Shown one piece after another: positions 15,303-23,272 of a DNA stretch of 43,805 bases. A model generated the notes under the pieces. It saw only the letters and a list, made by a program, of their open reading frames with translations, was not told the DNA's origin and did no database searches. Each line of letters opens with the position of its first letter. Position 1 is the first letter of the stretch. Origin of the DNA: Frankiales bacterium. GTDB taxonomy: Bacteria > Actinomycetota > Actinomycetes > Mycobacteriales > SCTD01. The position numbers and the translations under genes are program-made. The stretch covers positions 1 to 43,805 of the forward strand of contig JAOPWP010000087.1 of the NCBI GenBank assembly GCA_025965615.1. Reading direction: 5' to 3'.

Positions 15303-16156
15303 GCCCGTGACCACCGGACCCAGCGAGCGGTCACCCCCCGCAGCACCAGGTCGGCGAGCAGCCCGACGGCCGCGAACACCACGATCCCGACGACGACCTG
15401 CTCGGTGCGGCCGGTCTCGCGAGCGGCGCTCATCATCGCGCCGACCCCCCGGTCGGTCCCGGACAGCTCGCCGACGATGACGCAGGTCCAGGCCAGCGTG
15501 AGCGACAGCCGCAGCCCGGTGACGACCTCCGGCAGGGCCGACGGCAGGTAGACCTTGCGCCAGAGCCAGCGGCGGGGCGTGCCGAGCATCCGGGCGGTCT
15601 CGACGTGCCCGCGCGGGACCCGGGCAGTGGCGTCGCCGACGGCCACGAGCACCGGCCACAGCGCGCCGACGAAGATGATCGCCCGGGCCGCCCCTTCGCC
15701 CAGGCCGAACCAGACCAGCGCGAGCGGCAACCAGGCGAACAGCGGCACCGCGCGCAGCGCGTTGAGGATCGGGTCGAGCAGGTCGCGGGCCAGCGACGAG
15801 AGGCCGAGCAGCAGTCCGACGACCGAACCCACGAGGACGGCGAGCAGCCACGACACCCCGCAGCGGGTGAGGCTCGCCGCCAGGTGCTCCGGACCGGCAC
15901 CCGTGAAGGGGACGACCCCGGCCAGGGTGTCGTTCCGGTCGCCCGTGAAGAACTCGGCCAGGGCCGTCGCCACCGTCCCTGGGCCGGGAAGCAAGCGGGT
16001 GCTGAGGATCTCGCGGTCGGAGACGACGTACCAGGTGGCGAGCAGCAGGACCGGCACGACCAGCCCCAGCAGCCGACGACCGCGGCGCCTCGCGCGCGAG
16101 TGCGCCGGGCCCGGGCCGGCCGGGACCAGCACGTCCTCGAGCAGGGCGGCTGACAC
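15299..16156 (-). CDS. ABC transporter permease (NitT/TauT type)
   Basis: A membrane protein of about 285 aa with roughly six helices. The EAA-type loop for docking the ATPase reads ETARMLGTPRRWLWRKVYLP, near residues 190-210. I chose the GTG at 16156, 5 bp after the binding-protein stop; the start is not certain because no good ribosome site is seen and the frame is open upstream as a shadow. Works with the neighbouring binding protein and ATPase. Confidence 0.88.
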   Translation of the reverse strand: MSAALLEDVLVPAGPGPAHSRARRRGRRLLGLVVPVLLLATWYVVSDREILSTRLLPGPGTVATALAEFFTGDRNDTLAGVVPFTGAGPEHLAASLTRCGVSWLLAVLVGSVVGLLLGLSSLARDLLDPILNALRAVPLFAWLPLALVWFGLGEGAARAIIFVGALWPVLVAVGDATARVPRGHVETARMLGTPRRWLWRKVYLPSALPEVVTGLRLSLTLAWTCVIVGELSGTDRGVGAMMSAARETGRTEQVVVGIVVFAAVGLLADLVLRGVTARWVRWSRA

Positions 16157-16161
16157 GAGGG

Positions 16162-17181
16162 TCAGAGGTCCCAGTACTCGCGGGCGAACAGGGACTCGTA
16201 GTCGGGCTCGACCTTGATACCGCCCTGCTTCAGCAGCATCTTGCCCGCCCCCACGACCTCCCTGGCCCGCGCGTCGTCGAATCTCCACTCGGCGCCGACG
16301 TTCTCGAGAACGGCCTCGTACACAGGTTCGGTGTAGCCGAACTGCGTGACCAGCAGCTCCTTCCAGTTCGCCCGGTCGTTCCTGCCCCCCGGGCTGAGGT
16401 ACTCGGCGGCGGCCTTCTGCATCTTCACGACCTCGCGCACCACGTCCGGCCGTTCGGTCAGGATCTTCGCCGAAGCCCAGTTCGCCGTGTTGAAGTTCCC
16501 GACCGGCGTCTTCGTGGCCTCGGCGAGCCGCACCCCCTTGCCGCTGATGACGCTCTGCGTGCACAGCGGCTCGGTCCCGATGTAGGCGTCGATGTCCCCG
16601 CGCTCGAGCGCCGCCACGTGGTCGGCGTAGGCGAGCGGGATGCCCTGCACGTCCTTGCCGAGCACCAGACCGGCGGAGTCGAGCAGGTCGTTGAGGATGA
16701 GCACCTGGATGCCGGGCGGGGGCACGCCGATCTTCTTGCCCCGCAGGTCCGCGACCTTCTCGACCTTGCCCTTGGCTCCGATGAGGGCCACCCCGTTGCG
16801 GGCCGTCATGCTGACGATCTTCGAGGTCAGCTTCCTGTCACTGGCGGCGATGACCGTGCTGTAGGGGCCGAGCAGGCCGAAGTCGAGCTGTCCCCCCTCG
16901 AGGGCGTCCTGGATCTGCGTCGCGCTCGTGACCGGCGTGACCTCGATCGTGTAGCCCCTGGGGGCGAACTTCTGCCAGTACAGCGGCGACGAGGCGTGGT
17001 TCTTGGCGTACACGCAGGTCCGGACCGTCACCGGAGCAGCCGCTGCCGAGGCTCCCGAGGAGGACGCCGCCGACGGAGATCCGCTGTCGCCGCAGGCACC
17101 GAGCAGGACGGCTGCGCCGACCCCCGCGCCGAGGCCGAGGAACCCGCGACGGGACAGGGGCGACGGGAGGCGTACGGGCAC
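16162..17181 (-). CDS. ABC transporter substrate-binding lipoprotein (NitT/TauT-like)
   Basis: A 339-aa exported protein. The N-terminus has a Tat-like twin Arg (SRRGFLGLG) and a lipobox LLGAC, followed by a Ser/Ala-rich linker, so it should be a lipid-anchored extracellular protein. The body carries the NMT1/SsuA-type pattern: SSPLYWQKF, ATQIQDALEGGQLDFGLLGP, DLRGKKIGVPPPG and ALERGDIDAYIG. GGAG lies 6 nt before the GTG at 17181. The ligand is unknown; sulfonates, aromatic acids or pyrimidine-like compounds are possible for the family. Its location suggests it may feed the acyl cluster. Confidence 0.9.
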   Translation of the reverse strand: MPVRLPSPLSRRGFLGLGAGVGAAVLLGACGDSGSPSAASSSGASAAAAPVTVRTCVYAKNHASSPLYWQKFAPRGYTIEVTPVTSATQIQDALEGGQLDFGLLGPYSTVIAASDRKLTSKIVSMTARNGVALIGAKGKVEKVADLRGKKIGVPPPGIQVLILNDLLDSAGLVLGKDVQGIPLAYADHVAALERGDIDAYIGTEPLCTQSVISGKGVRLAEATKTPVGNFNTANWASAKILTERPDVVREVVKMQKAAAEYLSPGGRNDRANWKELLVTQFGYTEPVYEAVLENVGAEWRFDDARAREVVGAGKMLLKQGGIKVEPDYESLFAREYWDL

Positions 17182-17321
17182 GGGGCACTCCAGGAGGTGG
17201 ACGGGATCAGGGTCGGCGTCATCAAAGCAGGTGCATGAGGCCCCCGCCGGTCGCGCGCCGGCGCTCACCGCGGGCCGCTGCGCGGCGGCGCCTGGCGTGC
17301 ATAGTGAGCGAGGATGTGTCC

Positions 17322-18035
17322 GTGAACCGCCAGACGTGGATGACCCTGCTCGGCCTGGGTGAGGACGAGGTGCCGCGACTGCTGGTGCAGGAGGGCACCT
17401 GGTGGCGGCAGCAGGCACTGGAGCGCCGCCTGCCCCTGCTCACCGGCGTGCGCGAGCTGGGACTGCCGGACCTGTGGCTGGGCTGGTACGGCGAGGTGCC
17501 GGTCGCCTACTCCGTCGCCTACGGGGCCTCCCGGGCCGTGGAGCCGGTGCACGTCCTCGGCACCTGCGGAACGCCCGTCGTCGTCCAGATCGGCGCGTGC
17601 GGCGGGCTGCAGCCCACGGTGCAGACCGGCGACATCGTGCTGTCCGAGCGGGCGACGATCGGCGAGGGGGTCTCCCAGTACTACGGCGGCGAGGGCGTCG
17701 CGACCGCCAACCTGGGACGGGTCACCCGCGCAGCCTCGTTGTTCGCAGGTCGCGGCATGCACACCCACCGCGGCTTGACGATCACCGCCTCCGCCCCGCT
17801 CGCCCAGCCGCCGGGACTGCTGCGCAAGTGGGCGGCGGCCGGTCACCTGGCGGTCGACAGCGAGACCTCCGCCGTGTTCTCGGCGGCTACCGCGTTCGGC
17901 ATGCGCGCCGCCTCCGTCATGTACGTGCGCGACGAGCTCCCCGGGCGCTCGTGGACGGACGGCACCGGTGAGCAGGACCTCCCGCACGCCCAGGCGAGCG
18001 AGGCCGTGTTCGAGGTGGCCCTGGCCCTCGCCTGA
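17322..18035 (+). CDS. Nucleoside phosphorylase-like protein (PNP/UDP family)
   Basis: About 237 aa. The family core is visible: VVQIGACGGLQPTVQTGDIV (the phosphate/ribose loop) and AVDSETSAVFSAATAFGM (the place of the base/ribose-binding DMETAA segment, here DSETSA). The family cleaves purine or pyrimidine nucleosides, or related methylthioadenosine-type substrates, with phosphate. Several starts are possible (GTG 17304, 17316, 17322; ATG 17340); GAGGA 8 nt before GTG 17322 favours that one. Divergent from the ABC importer and convergent with a cluster flavoprotein at 9 bp. Confidence 0.82.
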   Translation: MNRQTWMTLLGLGEDEVPRLLVQEGTWWRQQALERRLPLLTGVRELGLPDLWLGWYGEVPVAYSVAYGASRAVEPVHVLGTCGTPVVVQIGACGGLQPTVQTGDIVLSERATIGEGVSQYYGGEGVATANLGRVTRAASLFAGRGMHTHRGLTITASAPLAQPPGLLRKWAAAGHLAVDSETSAVFSAATAFGMRAASVMYVRDELPGRSWTDGTGEQDLPHAQASEAVFEVALALA

Positions 18036-18044
18036 CGGCGGAGC

Positions 18045-19115
18045 TCAGGCCCCGGAGTCGCGGTACAGCTGCAGGGTCGCCTCGCGGACCGGCCCTGTCT
18101 GCCCCTGCACGAGGGAGAAGACCGCCTCTCGCAGGAGGCGCTGCGGAGCGGCGTCGAGCGACATCGCCGAGCCGCCCGTGGCCGCGACCAGGGCCGTCGC
18201 GCTCCGGACGACGAGGTCGAGAGCTGCTGCGCGTACGGCCAAGCGTTCGGTGACCGCCTCGTCGGGCGGCACCTCGTCCAGGAGCGTGTACGCCACCCGC
18301 CGCAACCGCTGACCCTCCTGCGCGAGCTGCTGCGCGAGCGCTGCGGCCGTCCCGTCGTCCCGCACGGACGCGGTCTCCAGCAGGCGAGCGACGCACTCGC
18401 GGTGGAGCCCGAACAGGTGGGGACCCGCGTTCGCCGTCTTCGTGGCATCAGCTGCGAGCCAGCCCGGGAGGTCCCCGACCTCGACGACGTCCGCGTCGTC
18501 GACCTCGAACCCGCGCAGGTCCAGCGAGACGGTGCGGGTCGCGCCCATCGCTGCGAGCGGCAAGGGCCCGGATGCGGTCAGTCCGCCGCCCTCGCCCGCG
18601 GGCACGAGCACCTGGACGACCTCGGCGTCGGGGCTCACCCCGGCGAGCAGGAAGACGTCGCAGATGCCCCACCCGGTCATCCACGCGACGAGACCGTCGA
18701 AGCGCCAGCCGGAACCGGTGCGCGTCGCGGTGACGGCCGGAGGTCCGGGCCGGCGCAGGTGCGCGATCGCGACGCCGGACAGCACCTCGCCGGTGCACAG
18801 CCCGGGGAGCAGCCGGTCGCAGAGCTGTCCGTTGCCCGACGCCGCGAGGGCCGCCAGGGGCGTCGCGTGCTGCGCTGCCACGAACCACGTCGCGCCGCAC
18901 GCCCCCGCCAGCACCTCGGTCACCTCACGCACGACTCCGGGGGGCGCCTGTGAGCCGCCCGCTCGGAGCGGACCGGCGAGGCCCAGCAGGCCCGCCCTCG
19001 CCCACGCGTCGAGGTGCGCGCGCGGCACGACCGAGCGGTCCACCTGCTCGGCCTGCGGACGCAGCAGCTCGTCGGCGAGGCGGCGCGCCCGGGCAACCGG
19101 ATCCGGGTCCGTCAT
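18045..19115 (-). CDS. Acyl-CoA dehydrogenase-like flavoprotein 2
   Basis: A 356-aa protein with the same layout as the one at 11925: GVAIAHLRRPGPP, DGLVAWMTGWG in the flavin/substrate-binding position, and a C-terminal helical bundle ending FSLVQGQTGPVREATL in place of the canonical IYEGT region, so no obvious catalytic Glu. It lies 8 bp downstream of ACP2 in the order AT-ACP2-flavoprotein on one strand. ACP-bound acyl substrates are the natural guess; flavin-dependent hydroxylation is an alternative, since some members of the superfamily are monooxygenases. Confidence 0.83.
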   Translation of the reverse strand: MTDPDPVARARRLADELLRPQAEQVDRSVVPRAHLDAWARAGLLGLAGPLRAGGSQAPPGVVREVTEVLAGACGATWFVAAQHATPLAALAASGNGQLCDRLLPGLCTGEVLSGVAIAHLRRPGPPAVTATRTGSGWRFDGLVAWMTGWGICDVFLLAGVSPDAEVVQVLVPAGEGGGLTASGPLPLAAMGATRTVSLDLRGFEVDDADVVEVGDLPGWLAADATKTANAGPHLFGLHRECVARLLETASVRDDGTAAALAQQLAQEGQRLRRVAYTLLDEVPPDEAVTERLAVRAAALDLVVRSATALVAATGGSAMSLDAAPQRLLREAVFSLVQGQTGPVREATLQLYRDSGA

Positions 19116-19123
19116 CCGCTGGC

Positions 19124-19369
19124 TCAGCCCTGGAGCTTGGCCACGATCACGTCCAGGAAGGCGCCGATCGTGGTGACGTCGGTCAGCTCATCCTCCGGCA
19201 GCGTGACGCCGAGGGTGTCCTCGAGGTCCATCGTGAACTCGACGAGCGAGAGCGAGTCGACGCCGAGGTCGTCGACGAAGGACGCGTCCTCCTGCACCGC
19301 GTCGGCGTCGACCTCGAGCAGCTCGACGGCCTTGTCCCGCAGGACCTGCATGACCTCAGCGCGTTCCAT
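19124..19369 (-). CDS. Acyl carrier protein 2
   Basis: An 81-aa acidic carrier protein with FVDDLGVDSLSLVEF; S39 is the phosphopantetheine site. ATG at 19369. A TAGGTT box lies 7 nt upstream and overlaps the stop codon of the transacylase gene. Together with the transacylase (upstream, 10 bp) and flavoprotein 2 (downstream, 8 bp) it forms a tight minus-strand operon, so it is the likely recipient of malonyl from that transacylase. Confidence 0.94.
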   Translation of the reverse strand: MERAEVMQVLRDKAVELLEVDADAVQEDASFVDDLGVDSLSLVEFTMDLEDTLGVTLPEDELTDVTTIGAFLDVIVAKLQG

Positions 19370-19376
19370 GGGCGCG

Positions 19377-19382
19377 AACCTA
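19377..19382 (-). promoter_or_regulatory. Leaderless-type -10 box before ACP2
   Basis: TAGGTT on the minus strand, 7 nt before the ATG at 19369. Its first three bases are the TAG stop of the transacylase, the same arrangement as at 11913. Inferred from spacing. Confidence 0.4.
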
Positions 19383-20273
19383 GCGGTCGAGCAGCGCCAC
19401 GTCGTCCGGGGCAGCCACCGACAGCACCCGCACCCCCGGCAGCGTCCTGCGCACGAGACCGGCGAGCACACCGCCGGGACCGACCTCCACGATCGTGTCG
19501 ACGTCGTACGCCCGCAGGTGCTCGAGCACCTGGCGCCAGCGGACCGGCGCCGTCAGCTGCTCGGACAGCGTCGCGGCGACGTCACTGCCGTAGGGAGCGA
19601 CCCGGGCACCGGACAGGACGGGGACGGACGGCTGCTCGTAGGCCATCCGGTCGAGCGCGGACTCGAGGCCGGGCCGCGCCGACTCCATGAGCGGCGTGTG
19701 GAAGGCCCCTCCGACCGGGAGCGGCAGCACGCGACGGGCGCCTGCCTGGCGCAGTGCGGCGCTCGCCGCCTCGACGCCGGCAGGCCGGCCCGAGATCACC
19801 ACGTGCGAGGGGGCGTTGTAGTTCGCCGTCCAGACGTCGGGCAGCCCGCGGCAGACGTCGTCCACGGCGTCCTCCTCCAGACCCAGCACGGCGGCCATGG
19901 TGCCCTGCGCCTCGTCCACTGCCGACTGCATCGCGGCCCCGCGTGCGGCCACGATCGCGAGCCCGTCCTCGACAGCGAGCACGCCGCCCGCGACCAGCGC
20001 GGTGATCTCACCGAGGGAGTGCCCGGCCACCACCGACACCGTCTGTGGTGACAGGGCCTGCCAGGCCAGCAGCGAGACGAGGTACGTCGACACCTGCGCC
20101 GCGGCCGTCCCGGCAAGCTCGTCAGCCCCGGCGTCGAGGAGCAGTCGCTCGACGTCCCTGTCGAGGACGACGCTGGCCCGCTCGACCAGTGACCACCCGG
20201 CGTCCCCGACCCAGGGCTCACCCATGCCGGGTCGTTGGGAGCCTTGGCCGGGGAAGACGAGGGCGAGGGTCAT
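19380..20273 (-). CDS. Malonyl-CoA:ACP transacylase (FabD-like)
   Basis: A 297-aa acyltransferase beginning MTLALVFPGQGSQ. The nucleophile is S86 in GHSLGE, R111 in ARGAAMQ matches the malonyl carboxylate-binding arginine, and H192 lies in GAFHTPLM. Offsets match E. coli FabD (S92, R117, H201), so malonyl specificity is expected. The ATG at 20273 is chosen because the family starts here; the frame remains open upstream over the divergent genes. It heads the minus-strand operon with ACP2 and flavoprotein 2, and faces ACP3 across 42 bp. Probably a second, cluster-dedicated transacylase beside the housekeeping one. Confidence 0.93.
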   Translation of the reverse strand: MTLALVFPGQGSQRPGMGEPWVGDAGWSLVERASVVLDRDVERLLLDAGADELAGTAAAQVSTYLVSLLAWQALSPQTVSVVAGHSLGEITALVAGGVLAVEDGLAIVAARGAAMQSAVDEAQGTMAAVLGLEEDAVDDVCRGLPDVWTANYNAPSHVVISGRPAGVEAASAALRQAGARRVLPLPVGGAFHTPLMESARPGLESALDRMAYEQPSVPVLSGARVAPYGSDVAATLSEQLTAPVRWRQVLEHLRAYDVDTIVEVGPGGVLAGLVRRTLPGVRVLSVAAPDDVALLDR

Positions 20274-20315
20274 GGGCAGCGATCCTGCCAGGACACGGGG
20301 CCTAGGCTCGGGCAG
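20274..20315. promoter_or_regulatory. 42-bp divergent promoter region, transacylase / ACP3
   Basis: Contains the palindrome CCTAGG (20301-20306). On the plus strand TAGGCT (20303-20308) stands 7 nt before the ACP3 GTG, fitting a leaderless transcript. No equally good box is seen for the transacylase. The short gap ties both arms of the cluster to one control region. Confidence 0.5.
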
Positions 20316-20618
20316 GTGACGACTCCCGGTGACCTGACCCAGCGCCTGCGGGGCCTGAGCAGCGAGCAACTGTCGGTGTCGCCCGCACAGCTGGTGCCGG
20401 ACGCCTCGCTCCTCGACGACCTGGGCGTCGACTCCCTCGCGGCGATCGAGTGGGGCATGAGCATCGAGGACGTGTTCGGGATCAGCCTCCCGGAGAACTC
20501 CTGGGAGCGGGTGGTCACCTACGGCATGGTCGAGGAGCTGGTCGTGGGCCTGGCAGCCGATCCGTCGGGCTCGGCAGGCACCGGCGCGAGAGCCTCCAGC
20601 ACCGCGTCCCGGAGCTGA
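20316..20618 (+). CDS. Acyl carrier protein 3
   Basis: A 100-aa carrier protein with LLDDLGVDSLAAIEW; S40 is the attachment serine. It differs from ACP1 and ACP2 by AAIEW after the serine and by a Ser/Ala-rich C-terminal tail. It begins at the GTG that follows TAGGCT by 7 nt, and precedes the ketosynthase by 3 bp. Likely carrier for the elongating or starter chain handled by that ketosynthase. Confidence 0.92.
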   Translation: MTTPGDLTQRLRGLSSEQLSVSPAQLVPDASLLDDLGVDSLAAIEWGMSIEDVFGISLPENSWERVVTYGMVEELVVGLAADPSGSAGTGARASSTASRS

Positions 20619-20621
20619 GCC

Positions 20622-21803
20622 GTGCGACTCCCGAAGGCCGCGCGCCGCGTCGTCGTGACCGGGATCGGCGTGGTCTCCCCCGCCGGCATCGGCCTCGAGC
20701 CGTTCTGGAAGGGCTTGCAGACCGAGCCGGAGCACCGCCAGTCGCGGACGGTGGACGACTTCGACCCGTCACCGTGGTTGTCCGGCAAGCAGGCTCGTCA
20801 CCTGGACCGCTTCACCCAGTTCGCCGTCGCCGCAGCCCAGCTCGCGCTCGATGACTGCGGCGGGCCCCCGGTCGGACCACCGGAGCGCATCGGCGTGCAG
20901 CTCGGGACGGGGATCGGCGGCGTGGGGACCCTCGAGACCCAGGTCGGCGTGCTCGCTGCCCGAGGACCCGGCCGCGTCTCGCCGTTCACGATTCCGATGG
21001 TGATGCCCAATGCCGGAGCCGCCGCTGTCTCGCTGCGGCACGGTTTCCGCGGACCTTCTGAGACCCTGACGACGGCCTGCGCCGCAGGCACGCACTCCGT
21101 GGCAGCCGGGGCGCGGATGGTCGCGGACGGGCGGTGCGACGCCGTGCTCGCCGGCGGCGCGGAGTCGTCGATCACGCCGACGACGCTCGCCGCCTTCACG
21201 GTCATGACCGCCCTGTCGCGGACCGGCCACTCCCGCCCCTTCGACACCGGCCGCGACGGCTTCTGCATCGCCGAGGGGGCCGCCGTCCTGGTTCTCGAGG
21301 AGCGCGAGGCGGCGCTGGAGCGGGGCGCCCGGGTCTACGGCGAGGTGCTCGGTGCCGCCAGCACCTGCGACGCCCACCACATCACCGCGCCGTCCCCCGG
21401 CGGGGTCGGGGCCGCCGCCTGCATGCGGCTCGCCCTCGACGATGCCGAGCTCGCACCCGAGCAGGTGCGCGCGGTCAACGCCCACGGCACCTCCACGCCC
21501 CTGAACGACGCCGCCGAGGCGGCGGCGCTGGCTTCGGTCTTCGGGCCAGGCGCCGTTCCCGTCTCGAGCATCAAGGGCGTCACCGGGCACGGCCTCGGAG
21601 CTGCTGGGGCCCTGGAGGCAGCCAGCGTCCTGCTGTCGTTCCTCCACCGCGAGCTGCCTCCGACGATGGGGACGACCGAGGTCGACCCCGCGCTGGAGCT
21701 GGACGTCGTGCTGGAGCCCCGGGCGTGGGAGCCGGGGCCGACGGTCAGCAACAGCTTCGGCTTCGGCGGCCACAACGGCTCCTTGATCCTCGCGCCGGCA
21801 TGA
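20622..21803 (+). CDS. FabF-like beta-ketoacyl-ACP synthase
   Basis: A 393-aa condensing enzyme with the intact KAS II triad: C153 in TTACAAGTHS, H288 in NAHGTSTPLND and H323 in GHGLGAAGALEA, plus the C-terminal NSFGFGGHN. The Cys is present, so it is not a chain-length factor. GTG start 3 bp after ACP3. It performs decarboxylative Claisen condensation of malonyl-ACP with an acyl primer. The stop overlaps the HisN-like gene (ATGATG). A KAS I/II specificity cannot be read from sequence alone. Confidence 0.94.
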   Translation: MRLPKAARRVVVTGIGVVSPAGIGLEPFWKGLQTEPEHRQSRTVDDFDPSPWLSGKQARHLDRFTQFAVAAAQLALDDCGGPPVGPPERIGVQLGTGIGGVGTLETQVGVLAARGPGRVSPFTIPMVMPNAGAAAVSLRHGFRGPSETLTTACAAGTHSVAAGARMVADGRCDAVLAGGAESSITPTTLAAFTVMTALSRTGHSRPFDTGRDGFCIAEGAAVLVLEEREAALERGARVYGEVLGAASTCDAHHITAPSPGGVGAAACMRLALDDAELAPEQVRAVNAHGTSTPLNDAAEAAALASVFGPGAVPVSSIKGVTGHGLGAAGALEAASVLLSFLHRELPPTMGTTEVDPALELDVVLEPRAWEPGPTVSNSFGFGGHNGSLILAPA

Positions 21804-22597
21804 TGGCTGAACCTCACGTCGACCTCGAGAGCGATCTGGCCCTCGCGCTCGAACTCGCGGACGTCGCGGACGCCATCACCCTGTCCCGGTTCCTGGCGCT
21901 GGACCTGGTCGTGGACACCAAGCCCGACCTCACCCCGGTCAGCGACGCCGACCGGGCCGTCGAGCACGCCCTGCGTCAGGCGCTGGCGACCCGCAGGCCC
22001 GACGACGCCGTGCTCGGCGAGGAGGACGGCCAGACGGGCAGCGGGCCCCGCCGGTGGATCATCGACCCGGTCGACGGCACCAAGAACTTCGTCCGGGGGG
22101 TGCCCGTGTGGGCCACCCTGATCGCGCTGCAGGTCGAGGGCGAGGGAGCCGTCGGCGTCGTCAGCGCCCCGGCACTGGGCCGTCGGTGGTGGGCCGCGCG
22201 CGGGGCCGGGGCCCACGCCGGTGGGGCCCTCACCCCCGTGCGCCGGCTCCAGGTCAGCGCGGTGGACGACCTGGCCGCAGCCTCGGTCGCCTACTCGTCC
22301 CTCACCGGCTGGGAGGACCAGGGCCGGCTGGCCGGGCTGCTCCAGCTGTCACGCGAGGTGTGGCGGACCCGGGCGTACGGCGACTTCTGGTCGCACCTGC
22401 TGGTCGCCGAGGGCGCCGTCGACGCGTCCTTCGAGCCTGAGGTCTCGCTGTGGGACCTCGCGGCCGTCCAGGTCGTGGTCGAGGAGGCCGGGGGGCGGTT
22501 CACGGACCTCGCCGGCGTCGCCCGTGCCGACGGCGGCAGCGCCGTATGCAGCAACGGCCTGCTGCACGACCGGGTCCTGCTGTCCCTGCGACCGTGA
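21800..22597 (+). CDS. hisN: Inositol-monophosphatase family protein, HisN-type
   Basis: About 265 aa. Metal-binding residues are E74/E75 in LGEEDG, D89 and D92 in WIIDPVDGTKNF, and a later Asp in LWDLAAVQ. The string PVDGTKNFVRGVPVWATLIA is characteristic of actinobacterial histidinol-phosphate phosphatase (HisN) rather than of SuhB or CysQ. The ATG at 21800 (or the next one at 21803) overlaps the ketosynthase stop. It may be the housekeeping histidine gene caught in the operon or a cluster phosphatase. No other his gene is nearby. Confidence 0.85.
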   Translation: MMAEPHVDLESDLALALELADVADAITLSRFLALDLVVDTKPDLTPVSDADRAVEHALRQALATRRPDDAVLGEEDGQTGSGPRRWIIDPVDGTKNFVRGVPVWATLIALQVEGEGAVGVVSAPALGRRWWAARGAGAHAGGALTPVRRLQVSAVDDLAAASVAYSSLTGWEDQGRLAGLLQLSREVWRTRAYGDFWSHLLVAEGAVDASFEPEVSLWDLAAVQVVVEEAGGRFTDLAGVARADGGSAVCSNGLLHDRVLLSLRP

Positions 22598-22734
22598 GGG
22601 CCGGGAGCCGGCTTCGCGACCGGCGCCCTGCAGAACCGCGTGGCGCCGCTCGGCCTCGTCGACGCTCGCCCGCTCACTGACGTCGGCACCGGCTCTCGCG
22701 CTCCCAGATGCGCAGCGCCGTCCGGCAGACGGGA

Positions 22735-23169
22735 TCAACCCGTCGCAGCCCCTGGGCGCTGGCTCCGCAGGTCGATGACGGCGGCGGTCGCTGGGGCGTC
22801 CGATCCCCGGGACCCCGCTGACTCCACGTCGACCTTGCGCTCGGCGAACGCCCAGACGAGCTCCTCCCGCGAGGAGGCGAGGTCGGCGCGCAGCCCGGTC
22901 AGCTCCGACGTGGCGGCGGCCAGCTGCTCCTCGGCGCGGCGGGCCCGCAGGTCCGCAGCGGCCGCGGAGGCGGCGTGCCGGGCCCCGAGAGCGCGGAGCC
23001 GGGCCATCTCGGCATCGACGCGGAACAGGTCAGCCTGCAGGCCGATCACCACGCGCTGCTGCTCGTCCCACTCGACCCGTGCCGACGCCCGCGGCTGGAC
23101 CCGGCGAGCCCGGCTCGGCCACAACCACGCGAGCAGGGGTGACGGGCGGCGGTGTCGTCCTCTGGCCAT
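22735..23169 (-). CDS. Hypothetical coiled-coil protein
   Basis: A 144-aa protein that I do not recognise. A basic N-terminus (MARGRHRRPS) leads into a long Ala/Arg/Glu-rich heptad-like helix, about residues 35-115, predicted to form a coiled coil. No signal peptide or membrane segment. ATG at 23169 is preceded at 7 nt by TAGCCT on the minus strand, fitting a leaderless start. Convergent with hisN, divergent from the large acyl-CoA dehydrogenase. Confidence 0.68.
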   Translation of the reverse strand: MARGRHRRPSPLLAWLWPSRARRVQPRASARVEWDEQQRVVIGLQADLFRVDAEMARLRALGARHAASAAAADLRARRAEEQLAAATSELTGLRADLASSREELVWAFAERKVDVESAGSRGSDAPATAAVIDLRSQRPGAATG

Positions 23170-23176
23170 GGTGCGC

Positions 23177-23182
23177 AGGCTA
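23177..23182 (-). promoter_or_regulatory. Leaderless-type -10 box before the coiled-coil gene
   Basis: TAGCCT on the minus strand, 7 nt before the ATG at 23169. Inferred by position. Confidence 0.4.
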
Positions 23183-23272
23183 GGCACCCCGAGGGGGTGC
23201 GGCCGGTCGCCACGCCGCACGAGCGCGCATCCGTACGGCCACGAGTTCCGCCGCACTGGGCAGGCAGACAGG

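Noticed and set aside
16162-17418. A longer binding-protein frame up to 17418
   Set aside because: The sequence before 17181 has no signal sequence; the Tat signal with lipobox and the GGAG ribosome site favour GTG 17181.
20622-21803. Chain-length factor or decarboxylase-type KAS
   Set aside because: The active-site Cys153 and both His are present, so it is a functional condensing enzyme, not a Gln-containing CLF.
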